Shown here piece after piece: positions 45,368 to 52,541 of a stretch of 64,000 nt of DNA. Made by a program: the position numbers and the translations under genes. Within the stretch, counting starts at the first letter, position 1, and the number at the start of each line of letters is the position of its first letter. This stretch comes from Lysinibacillus fusiformis (GTDB lineage Bacteria; Bacillota; Bacilli; Bacillales_A; Planococcaceae), in the NCBI RefSeq assembly GCF_016925635.1, contig NZ_CP070490.1, positions 1,240,001-1,304,000 on the forward strand, given 5' to 3'. The notes beneath the pieces are model-generated. The model ran no database searches and was not told where the DNA came from. It worked only from the letters and a program-made list of their open reading frames with translations.

Positions 45368-46267
45368 CTACTTGATTAACACGGGATCAAATAGCCAATC
45401 TTTTGGACCAAAGTTTGCATCCTTTTCTCCTCTAACCTCACGCGAAATACCATATTTTATAATAGTTTCTCTAAATCTTTTGCTAAACAATGTCTTCCTA
45501 TATAAATACCTTCCATCATGACTACAATCAGCAGAGTAAAAAACATCACCTTTTAAGTTCTCTAAATCTTCATGATGATAAATATCAGGACCATTAATGA
45601 CTCCATTTAAGCCACAACTGCACGGTGGTTGTTCAGTTGCAAAGTATAATTTAACTCTATCCTTACTACACTCAGGCAGCATTTGTATAGGAATAATTTG
45701 ATAAGCTGGTTGTTTATCTTCTATAGGCCCTTGATGGATAACCTCTAAAAGCTCATAGCCTTCTAGTTTTTCTCTTTTCATTAGTAATACTAGTTCCTCA
45801 GAAGCTACCCAGTAACCATTTACATGGACTAAATAACGATCTTTCATCTGCGTAGTATCAATAACTATCGGTGATAGCTGCTCTTTATCCATGAGCCCAC
45901 AATACTTACAATGTGTACTCAAAGAAAATAATGTCCCCTTATCCTCTAAGAACATTTCTGGTGAATTACCTGTTGAATTTAAAGTAAATAATGGTGCTCG
46001 TTCATACTCTATATCTGAAAATTCAAAATAAAAACGTTCTCCAATCGAAACGATTCCAAATTCACGTTCTAACGACGCATATAAAGCTGTTACCTGCTCG
46101 TATGTTACATCCTCATTTAATGTAAAAATAGGATTAAATTTTGTTTTCAAATTTCTTTTTCTCATTTCAGGCGCACCAATAGCAATACCATGACGATTAT
46201 AAACGTTAATAACTTGATCTTGACTAGTTTCATCTATGGAAAACAAATTTTCAAGTTCTACTTTCAC
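45368..46267 (-). CDS. orphan protein with paired cysteine motifs, possibly immunity-like
   Basis: A 299-residue soluble protein without signal peptide. It has CKYCG at about residue 118 and CSCG at about 218, with a further cysteine in ADCSHDG. Between them lie a W-V-A-S-E-E-L-V-L-L-M-K-R helix and a PECSKD segment. This layout (CxxCG, then an LLxRRE-like helix, then PCxCG) recalls the double-CXXCG family, some members of which are immunity proteins in myxobacterial sit loci. The likeness is by pattern only. GTG start after AAGGTAGG. No toxin-like gene adjoins. It could equally be a zinc-ribbon protein of other function. Confidence 0.65.
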   Translation of the reverse strand: MKVELENLFSIDETSQDQVINVYNRHGIAIGAPEMRKRNLKTKFNPIFTLNEDVTYEQVTALYASLEREFGIVSIGERFYFEFSDIEYERAPLFTLNSTGNSPEMFLEDKGTLFSLSTHCKYCGLMDKEQLSPIVIDTTQMKDRYLVHVNGYWVASEELVLLMKREKLEGYELLEVIHQGPIEDKQPAYQIIPIQMLPECSKDRVKLYFATEQPPCSCGLNGVINGPDIYHHEDLENLKGDVFYSADCSHDGRYLYRKTLFSKRFRETIIKYGISREVRGEKDANFGPKDWLFDPVLIK

Positions 46268-46470
46268 AATACACGCCTACCTTTATAAAGTTTTATGGTG
46301 AAGTATATTGACTAGCTAGTAACATTCTACAATCTACTAACGCTACTTTATTCATAGATAGTCAGGCTGCTTATTTTAATAAAATGATTTGTATATTACT
46401 GACTATAGCAAATCTACTTAACCACTGTTAATTTAAGCGTACCAGTACTTATACCGTTATTTCAACTTCG
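46268..46470. other. intergenic region, no feature recognised
   Basis: AT-rich, between the orphan gene and a repeat element. Confidence 0.35.
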
Positions 46471-46561
46471 GGTTTACGCCAATTTTATGGCGTGATTCAG
46501 ACAAATTTTTGGCGTGATTTGGCGGGTATAAAAAAACACCGCCACTTTTTTGGCGGTGTCT
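46471..46561. repeat. GGCG-rich extragenic element, copy 1 (downstream of comA)
   Basis: About 90 bases with the motifs TTTACGCCA, ATGGCG, TGGCGTGATTTG and TTTTTTGGCGGT in this order. The same motifs in the same order occur in the reverse complement of the element at 50769-50896, so the two copies are inverted and bracket comQXPA. The last part is a strong hairpin used as terminator. Probably a Lysinibacillus repeat family; copy number is not known from this window. Confidence 0.7.
46528..46560 (-). terminator. comQXPA operon terminator
   Basis: Nine-bp stem ACACCGCCA/TGGCGGTGT (46536-46544 with 46551-46559) with a six-base loop, followed on the minus strand by seven T residues. It lies about 130 bases after the comA stop and is part of repeat copy 1. 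Confidence 0.8.
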
Positions 46562-46690
46562 CTAATATTTTATAGGCTATTTAGTATAGGAATATGGATT
46601 TATTTTACTAAGGCAATATATAGGATATTCAATTCCCAAAATGCTCCCTATTAATTGAAAAATATACCAACAGTATAACATAGAAGTTGT

Positions 46691-47311
46691 CTAGAGTAAA
46701 TTCATTCTCTCAGCAAGATTTACAGCTTCTGTTCGTGAATCTACATTTAACAAAGAAAAGAGTTGCGTTAAATATCTCTCTGTTGTTCGCTGAGGAATAT
46801 TCAATTCAATAGCGATGGCTTTATTTGTATGGCCCTCTGCAATGAGTCTTAAAATTTTCTTTTCCTTTTCATTTAAATGTATATCTTTAGCACCTTGCAG
46901 TTTAAATTTATCATCCAGAAAATCTAAGAAATTTTTTGGTAAAACAATTTCACCGTTTGCAATGGCCCTGACTGTTCTTAAAATTTGCTCTTTAGAAGCT
47001 GTTTTAGCTAAAATGCCTTCTATTTTTCTTTCTAAAATGAGTGGATAATAATCTGTGATATCATCACCTGTATAAAGAATGACAGAAGCATTTGACTGAA
47101 TAGCCTTAATATTACGGGCTAGGTTAATTCCATTCTCTAATGGCATATTGATATCTATCAGATAGATATCGTATGGTTTATTCTTTATCCTTTGAATGAC
47201 ACAAGTTGCATCACTTTCCGTATCGATGATAATATCTTCATTCTCTTGAAATAAATTTTTAGTTCCCTCTAACACTATAGGGTGATCATCCACTATGAGC
47301 ATCGTAATCAA
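46691..47311 (-). CDS. comA: ComA-type response regulator
   Basis: About 206 residues. Receiver domain: LIVDDHPIVLEGT (acid pair), phospho-acceptor Asp in YLIDINMPLENG, Thr in VILYTGDDIT, Lys in GILAKTASKEQIL. C-terminal LuxR helix-turn-helix: LNEKEKKILRLIAEGHTNKAIAIELNIPQRTTERYLTQLFSLLNVDSRTEAV. The SRTEAV end and DDHPxVxEGTK start are those of B. subtilis ComA. It is activated by ComP when ComX builds up. The start is set at TTG 47311 after AAGGGAG; a GTG at 47320 is also open. It overlaps the end of comP, so translation is coupled. Confidence 0.9.
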   Translation of the reverse strand: MITMLIVDDHPIVLEGTKNLFQENEDIIIDTESDATCVIQRIKNKPYDIYLIDINMPLENGINLARNIKAIQSNASVILYTGDDITDYYPLILERKIEGILAKTASKEQILRTVRAIANGEIVLPKNFLDFLDDKFKLQGAKDIHLNEKEKKILRLIAEGHTNKAIAIELNIPQRTTERYLTQLFSLLNVDSRTEAVNLAERMNLL

Positions 47312-49589
47312 GTGTTTCACTCCCTTCTTTCACCATTATTCTAATAAACATCCCTTCATTGATATTTGAGTCAATCGCAAATTGTCCGTTAAACGCTTTT
47401 ACACGCTCCTGCATGCCTTGAATGCCCATCGATTCTGTTACTATAATGTCCTCTACATTACATCCTACACCATCATCTTTATAAATGATTTCGAAACCAT
47501 CGTTCATTTCTTTTAAATGAATTTCAACAGATGCTGCATAGGAATGCTTTAACGCATTATTAAGTAGTTCTTGGAACAAACGATAAATCATTAAATTCAT
47601 GCGTTCATCCTCTAAATAAAGACGATCAATTGTGTAAATTAGCACGAAGTTAGCTCTCTCCTGAACTTTCCGGATTAACTTTTCTAATGCAGCATTTAAA
47701 CCTAGTGTATCTAGTAACGGAGGTTTTAGGTTTTCACAATAAGTACGTAATTCATGTAAGGATGCAACCATTTGCTTATGAATTTTTGCAAGCTTGTCCT
47801 GTATATCTGTTGTATTTTTTGCATTTACAAGGACATCCACCTCACGGGCTATATGTAGTTGCTCCTGTAAATTCGTGTCATGTAACTCTTGAGCTAACTG
47901 GTATTTTTCTTCTTCAAACCTTAGCCATAAAAGCTTGTTCAGCCATGGTAACTGACCATCATCAGCTTGCTTCATATGCTTCAGTTCCTCTAACAGTTCT
48001 TCCACCATTTTTGTATTCTCAATAAAATTATTCACATACAATAAGAGCAATTCAAGCCATAAAAGCTCCTCATCTTTTAAATGAATCGTATTATTATGCC
48101 CTAGCACTAATGCTCTTTTAAAATGTGCATCCTGATGGAGAAATGCTATATAAACTTTGTCAATTTTTCTTATTTCACCTAATCGGATTTCTTCCATTAT
48201 TTCAGGATCAATCGCAATACTTTCTCCAGCAATTGTTATGAATTCATTTTTATCATAGTTATATGTTAAGACAAAAACGTCCTCTAACTCAAGATGTATG
48301 GAAACCTCGTAAGCAAACTTCTCTAGAAGTTCGTCGATTTTAATTGTTTTCCCAATTTTATCTACGGCTGTATATAGCTGATGAATATAATCGCCCTTTG
48401 TTGAAAATAATATTTTCCGTTTTCGATAATCGACCTTCTCTTTAACGTAAAAAAGTATAACTAATGAAGAAAATGTAAAGAAAGCTACCCCCGACATGAC
48501 AGTCATTGTTAAATAACGACCTGCAATAAAATATAGTCCCACTGTGAACCATACAGTAAAGATTAAAGAGAATATAACATAATAACGTAATCTTGTAATA
48601 TGGTACTCAATATCAAATAATCTTTCTGCTAATTGTGTAAAAATAAAGCTAAAAGGTATAAGCAATAAAAATAATGAGCTTATCTCAGATGAAAGTATAT
48701 ACGTGTGAAAAAGGATTTTAGGGAGTGCATATAAAAAAAGAAATGGTAGAAACGGTATTAATATACTATTTAATAAAATTTTCAACTGAGGTGAGCTGTA
48801 TTTAAAATAGCTTATTAATAAAATACTAAGGATGATCACAAGGAGAATAAAGAAAATAGCCAATATAACATTGGAAAGAATATCATTTGAAGCAGGATAA
48901 ATAGTGCCCACACACCCTAATATAAAAGCTATGAAGGGTAGTATATAAAAGAGCTTGATATTATTTGTAAATACCCAATTTGTTTTCACAAATGAATAAT
49001 AATTTCTCAAAAAATGTAATAGTATGACTAAACATAACAGCATACTACTTCGATTTACGATAATGCCAATCGTATCCATCCTACCAGAGACACCACTGCT
49101 TACATAAGCCAAAGAAACCGTTAACATAAAAAGAATTAGTAAATCAGCTAACTTAGTATTCCTTTGTTTGAAATGTAAATAAAATGCAACAAATAATGTT
49201 AGTAAATAATAACAAGCCGGAATGATTAAAACATAGATAAATTGTTGAGGGATATCCAAATGCTTAATATGTATATTGATTAGATCTCCATCGGGCTTCA
49301 GTATTGTTATTTCATTAGCAGATAAAATTTTTGATTTATACTTCAGTTGATTTAATTCATTGATGGGTTCATTATCTACAGTTAAAATCGCATCACCAAC
49401 AGAAATATTTTGTCCCTCTGCCCAGTCTTTATAATAAAGTTGAGAAATGACCCATTTGTCATTCTCTTCTTCTACACCAATCTGTATATAAGGCTCGCTA
49501 TAATTCACATAATTTAAATAAAAACCAATAATTAAATAGAGAATTATAGCGGGCCAAAACAACTTACTACGCAATTTTTTTAGTTCCAA
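47286..49589 (-). CDS. comP: ComP-type membrane sensor histidine kinase
   Basis: A 767-residue kinase. After TM1 there is a PDZ-like extracytoplasmic domain (VSQLYYKDWAEGQNISVGDAILTVDNEPINE), then about eight to ten membrane helices to residue 370, a GAF-like linker, the HisKA_3 dimerisation helix with phospho-His in QLAQELHDTNLQEQL and HATPase motifs LFQELLNNALKHS and DDGVGCNVED, GIQGMQERV. This is the ComP layout: it senses prenylated ComX from outside and phosphorylates ComA. TTG start, overlapping the last ten bases of comX. Compared with its neighbours it is AT-rich. Confidence 0.93.
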   Translation of the reverse strand: MELKKLRSKLFWPAIILYLIIGFYLNYVNYSEPYIQIGVEEENDKWVISQLYYKDWAEGQNISVGDAILTVDNEPINELNQLKYKSKILSANEITILKPDGDLINIHIKHLDIPQQFIYVLIIPACYYLLTLFVAFYLHFKQRNTKLADLLILFMLTVSLAYVSSGVSGRMDTIGIIVNRSSMLLCLVILLHFLRNYYSFVKTNWVFTNNIKLFYILPFIAFILGCVGTIYPASNDILSNVILAIFFILLVIILSILLISYFKYSSPQLKILLNSILIPFLPFLFLYALPKILFHTYILSSEISSLFLLLIPFSFIFTQLAERLFDIEYHITRLRYYVIFSLIFTVWFTVGLYFIAGRYLTMTVMSGVAFFTFSSLVILFYVKEKVDYRKRKILFSTKGDYIHQLYTAVDKIGKTIKIDELLEKFAYEVSIHLELEDVFVLTYNYDKNEFITIAGESIAIDPEIMEEIRLGEIRKIDKVYIAFLHQDAHFKRALVLGHNNTIHLKDEELLWLELLLLYVNNFIENTKMVEELLEELKHMKQADDGQLPWLNKLLWLRFEEEKYQLAQELHDTNLQEQLHIAREVDVLVNAKNTTDIQDKLAKIHKQMVASLHELRTYCENLKPPLLDTLGLNAALEKLIRKVQERANFVLIYTIDRLYLEDERMNLMIYRLFQELLNNALKHSYAASVEIHLKEMNDGFEIIYKDDGVGCNVEDIIVTESMGIQGMQERVKAFNGQFAIDSNINEGMFIRIMVKEGSETLDYDAHSG

Positions 49590-49738
49590 ATATCACTTTC
49601 TGCATTCATTTCACCGCTAAAAGCTTCTAAAATTGCTTTTTGTTCTACAGATGAAACTCCTACTAATGAGGCTTTTTGTTCCTTTAATAGTGCAACTAGG
49701 CTTGGATTTTGTTCTAAATATTGGATTACATTAATCAT
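49580..49738 (-). CDS. comX: ComX pheromone precursor (52 residues)
   Basis: Short gene between comQ and comP. GAGGAGAGATAAG precedes the ATG. The 52-residue product starts MINVIQYLEQNPSLVALL and ends in NAESDIWN. The only tryptophan is W51, the next-to-last residue. In ComX of B. subtilis ComQ prenylates one tryptophan near the C-terminus, and the cleaved C-terminal peptide is exported as the pheromone. The leader is similar in style to known ComX (LVxYLxxNPxxLxxLL-like), the C-terminus is quite different, as expected of this variable signal. The cleavage site is unknown; the mature peptide may be five to ten residues. Ends inside comP, giving coupling. Confidence 0.85.
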   Translation of the reverse strand: MINVIQYLEQNPSLVALLKEQKASLVGVSSVEQKAILEAFSGEMNAESDIWN

Positions 49739-49750
49739 TCTTATCTCTCC

Positions 49751-50653
49751 TCATCTCAATAATTTTTGTAGGTATTCTTTACCTAACTCATTTATAGCTA
49801 CATTTTCAAGATAATTCAATGCTTTAAACTTGTAGACGTTTTTTATCGTAATGGCATAACGTATTGCACCACCATTTGTCAACTCGTCTTCTGTTGCATT
49901 ATTATCCAAATCTGTAACTATATCATTATTATAATAGCTAGAAACAGATTTTGAAACATCATTTTTCTGTGATAGAAGATAAATAATAGGCAAAGAATAC
50001 CTTTTATTTAGCAAATCATTTTTAGGGCCCCACGCCTTTAAGCTTTGTATATCATTTTTAATTTGTTGGATGATGCCTATGTATTTTCCATACTCCTCTA
50101 TTTCTTGAGATATTTCTCCTCTTGCAAGTACTTCACCAATCAAACAACCCATTGCTGTTAATGAACCAGATTTCAACGTAATCATTTGTATATAGGAATC
50201 CTCATCACGGCAATTATTTAGTAAGTCTAATTGTTGCCCGTTTATACTTTTTAAAGCGTATTCTTCAAGAAGCTTGATAGCCGCTCTTTTATGTTCAAAA
50301 GAAGTTTCATCTATTGTTTTAGATGCCATGACCAGCATAGCTAAAGCAACGTTTAGTGATAATTCAGGAGTTTTGTTCCAACTATAGTCCGAATCCTTAT
50401 CCTGCAGATCATCAATAATATCAAAAGATAGTATTAGAAGTTCAATTGCAGCAGCTACCTTGTAGATATCTTGATTTATGCTTTTTGAAAATGCTTCATA
50501 ATGCCAAAAACACAATTTACCAAAGGAAAAACCTACAGCTGTTTTTTCTTCTATAAAGCCTTTTAACATTGTTTTTAGCTCAGAGCCAAGTAATAACTCA
50601 TTTTCTATAAGGATGTCTAATGATTCATTGATGTGTGCATCTAAACCCTTCAA
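49751..50653 (-). CDS. comQ: ComQ-type isoprenyl transferase
   Basis: A 300-residue trans-prenyltransferase fold. The first Asp-rich motif is in LSFDIIDDLQDKDSDYS (DDxxD form), with the second region less conserved as QIKNDIQSLK (one Asp of the usual pair replaced by Asn). This loss is common in ComQ compared with chain-elongating farnesyl synthases. Fits enzymatic modification of Trp51 of ComX with a geranyl or farnesyl group. TTG start with GGGGAGAGG just upstream. Its stop lies 12 bases before comX, so they are coupled. Confidence 0.9.
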   Translation of the reverse strand: MKGLDAHINESLDILIENELLLGSELKTMLKGFIEEKTAVGFSFGKLCFWHYEAFSKSINQDIYKVAAAIELLILSFDIIDDLQDKDSDYSWNKTPELSLNVALAMLVMASKTIDETSFEHKRAAIKLLEEYALKSINGQQLDLLNNCRDEDSYIQMITLKSGSLTAMGCLIGEVLARGEISQEIEEYGKYIGIIQQIKNDIQSLKAWGPKNDLLNKRYSLPIIYLLSQKNDVSKSVSSYYNNDIVTDLDNNATEDELTNGGAIRYAITIKNVYKFKALNYLENVAINELGKEYLQKLLR

Positions 50654-50669
50654 TAGTCCTCTCCCCTAT

Positions 50670-50692
50670 CTAGTATATTACTAGATATTATA
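50670..50692 (-). promoter_or_regulatory. comQ promoter -10 and overlapping palindrome
   Basis: On the minus strand, TATAAT at 50692-50687, then CTAGTA-TAT/ATA-TACTAG, a perfect 6-bp inverted repeat at 50670-50684 close to the likely start site. No strong -35 was found, which suits a regulated promoter. Confidence 0.45.
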
Positions 50693-50702
50693 TAGATTAG
50701 TG

Positions 50703-50754
50703 GGAATTAATACTAGTCATACAATTATATGATACATTAAATACCATTAATTCC
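50703..50754. promoter_or_regulatory. 9-bp inverted repeat upstream of comQ
   Basis: GGAATTAAT (50703-50711) and ATTAATTCC (50746-50754), 34 bases apart, with CATA/TATG inside. It is upstream of the comQ -10 and could be a regulator site. No B. subtilis-type ComA box (TTGCGG-N4-CCGCAA) is present. Confidence 0.45.
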
Positions 50755-50768
50755 TTTATAAAGCGAAA

Positions 50769-50896
50769 GACCGCCAAAAAATGGCGTTATTCATGCAAAT
50801 CACGCCAGATTTTTGTTAATAATTACTAAAAAAATGGCGGTAGAGAACCAAGCACCGCCATTAAAGTGGCGTAAACTTACCATTGAAATGGCGTTC
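50769..50896. repeat. GGCG-rich extragenic element, copy 2 (upstream of comQ), inverted
   Basis: About 125 bases. Reverse complement shows TTTACGCCA, ATGGCGG, TGGCGTGATTTG and TTTTTTGGCGGT in the same order as copy 1. It adds another 9-bp hairpin AATGGCGGT/ACCGCCATT at 50833-50862 with seven T residues on the minus strand, which could insulate comQ from upstream transcription. Confidence 0.7.
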
Positions 50897-50993
50897 TAAC
50901 AGATGTTACGCTTAGATTAATAATAAAATCATATTTTTAAAGTCAGGATAGATTGATGAACATGAAATCTTTTTGTACTGGGAGTGACTTAAA

Positions 50994-51539
50994 TTGAATG
51001 ATACTGTTTTCATACTTACGGCTACTTTTTCATGTAATATCTCTGTCTCAGCTGAAGAAATTACAATTAAACAGCCTAACAATGACCAACGACGAATTGA
51101 ACAAATCATTATTCAATCAGAATTAAAAGCCTATCAAGAAACCTTAGCTGCGTATAAAAACATTTCAACTTTTTCAAATTTTATTAGTGATATTCCTGGA
51201 TTTGAGGATACATTCCAACAAAAACGAGATTATTATATTGAGCAGTATGGCATTATAAGAATATCAAACGAAAGCATATCTAGTATGTCATTAGTCAATC
51301 CTTTCACGTTTGGATTAAATATAGATTCCCCTATAGTGTATGTAACACCACAGTACACAATCATTAATGCTAGAGGGCTAGTAATGGCAACAAATGCATC
51401 TAATTATAACAATAATCCAGATAGTGTGGATGGGCTGTGTAATACAAGTATCTCTGGGTTGTCCATTAACGAGAACACCATATCCTTTAATATGGATTCG
51501 ACATTTAGTAAATGGAGAAAACCATCTATTACACATTAG
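50994..51539 (+). CDS. secreted hypothetical protein next to comQ
   Basis: A 181-residue protein of unknown family, divergent from comQ. TTG start six bases after GGAGTGA. The N-terminus MNDTVFILTATFSCNISVSA has a hydrophobic run and an A-x-A-like end before EEITIKQP, so it may be a short signal peptide, though it lacks the usual positive start (possible truncation). The body is polar, with helix-like ELKAYQETLAAYKNISTF, then FTFGLNIDSPIVYVTPQYTI and a Asn-rich segment. A perfect terminator follows. A ComA-controlled role is only a guess from position. Confidence 0.6.
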   Translation: MNDTVFILTATFSCNISVSAEEITIKQPNNDQRRIEQIIIQSELKAYQETLAAYKNISTFSNFISDIPGFEDTFQQKRDYYIEQYGIIRISNESISSMSLVNPFTFGLNIDSPIVYVTPQYTIINARGLVMATNASNYNNNPDSVDGLCNTSISGLSINENTISFNMDSTFSKWRKPSITH

Positions 51540-51555
51540 CCTATACACCTAGCTA

Positions 51556-51590
51556 AGCAGGTCACAATGATTGTGACCTGCTTTTTGTGT
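51556..51590 (+). terminator. terminator after the secreted-protein gene
   Basis: Perfect 12-bp stem AGCAGGTCACAA/TTGTGACCTGCT with a three-base loop and T-run. Confidence 0.95.
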
Positions 51591-51596
51591 AATAAA

Positions 51597-51628
51597 AAAG
51601 GTGTCTCAATCTCTCTTGAGACACCTTT
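51597..51628. repeat. hairpin arm of a large inverted repeat (left)
   Basis: Thirteen-bp stem AAAGGTGTCTCAA/TTGAGACACCTTT. The same hairpin recurs at 52190-52219 in the same reading but as part of an overall mirror arrangement. Confidence 0.8.
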
Positions 51629-51676
51629 CATAGTGTTGAAAAACAAAACCATCAATAGAATTTTTGTGAAAGGTGA

Positions 51677-51808
51677 AAATGGTTTCCGTTGCAGGCTACT
51701 TGCTTTCCTATGGGCGAGCGCCGAATCGCTTCCTCCGCTACCACTCCGTTTAGAGTTTTGCCTGTCTCGCTATCCCACGGGAGTCAAGTAGACTTCCACT
51801 CCAATCCA
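51677..51808 (-). repeat. Bacillaceae-type extragenic repeat element, left copy
   Basis: Reads on the minus strand as TGGATTGGAGTGGA ... GAGACAGGC ... AAGCGATTCGGCGCTCGCCC ... AACGGAAACC. It aligns along its length with the reverse-oriented element at 51997-52130. Part of a larger mirror-image structure. Confidence 0.75.
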
Positions 51809-51996
51809 CAAACGTGTTACCTTTTTAGCAAAGGTTTTCAAATAAAGTGAAGGTGTTCTCTACTCTTTATGAAGAGGTGTTGTCACGCATCACTTCTCCA
51901 CATTGAAAATAAAAGCTTATCTCCTCTAAGAATACAGATAATGGGCGATTTGATCGCTATGCTACTATGAAAAAAAGTAAAGACACTTTGCAGAAT

Positions 51997-52130
51997 GGTT
52001 GATTGGAGTGGAGCCAGCGTCATTCCTAGGGGATTTAGCGTCACAGAGGAGACCCTGGAGCGAACGGAAGTGAGTGAAGCGGCTCATCGGACGCCCCCTG
52101 GAAAGGACGCTGGCGGAACGGAAATCAACC
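51997..52130 (+). repeat. Bacillaceae-type extragenic repeat element, right copy
   Basis: GGTTGATTGGAGTGGA ... GAGGAGACCC ... GGCTCATCGGACGCCCC ... AACGGAAATCAACC. It resembles the GGCTCATCG/CGCCC/GGAAAG extragenic repeats known in many Bacillaceae. It is higher in GC than its surroundings. Opposite in orientation to the left copy. Confidence 0.75.
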
Positions 52131-52187
52131 CCTCACCTTGCTAAAAGGTCTTTTTCTGCTAGTGACATGATCTTTTTTCAACAATAT

Positions 52188-52220
52188 GAAAAGGTGCCTC
52201 AATCTCTTGAGACACCTTTA
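52188..52220 (-). terminator. terminator after the haem monooxygenase gene
   Basis: Stem AAAGGTGCCTCAA/TTGAGACACCTTT (one mismatch) just after the stop at 52226, with a T-run on the minus strand. It ends the siderophore operon. Confidence 0.85.
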
Positions 52221-52225
52221 GATGA

Positions 52226-52540
52226 TTAACCTTTTACATAATAAACTTCTTGTCCGCTTTCAATGATATGATCAGGCTTTGGTTTCCCTGCGCTTGCCTT
52301 ATGGCCGGCAATATGCTCAGGACTCTTCTCCCAATTTTTCCATGCTTCTTCTGATTCCCAACGAACCATCACTAGCACTTCTTCATCTCCACGGCGAACT
52401 TTCTTTACAAGTACCTGCTTATCAATGTAACCAGGCTGTTGTTCAAGTAATGAAGGACCGTTTGATTTAGCACCAAAACGTTCCACAACCTTATCCGAAT
52501 TCCCTTCCGTCACAACAATACGTTTAATTTGTACAAACAT
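52226..52540 (-). CDS. haem-degrading monooxygenase, HmoA/IsdG type
   Basis: A 104-residue ABM-fold protein. Conserved Asn-free start MFVQIKRIVVTEGNSDKVV, then LLEQQPGYIDKQVLVKK, VMVRWESEEAWKNWEKSPEHIAGH with the haem-ligand candidate histidine in SPEHIAGH and the tryptophan that ruffles haem, and a short C-terminal strand. It cleaves haem to release iron. It follows the substrate-binding protein gene by one base pair, so it is part of the iron operon. Confidence 0.87.
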   Translation of the reverse strand: MFVQIKRIVVTEGNSDKVVERFGAKSNGPSLLEQQPGYIDKQVLVKKVRRGDEEVLVMVRWESEEAWKNWEKSPEHIAGHKASAGKPKPDHIIESGQEVYYVKG

Positions 52541-52541
52541 A

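Noticed and set aside
50654..50993. Search for a classic ComA box near comQ
   Set aside because: No TTGCGG...CCGCAA pattern found in either strand of the gap.
51567..51791. Short plus-strand frame inside the extragenic repeat
   Set aside because: It lies in a repeat element and over a terminator, with no ribosome site.
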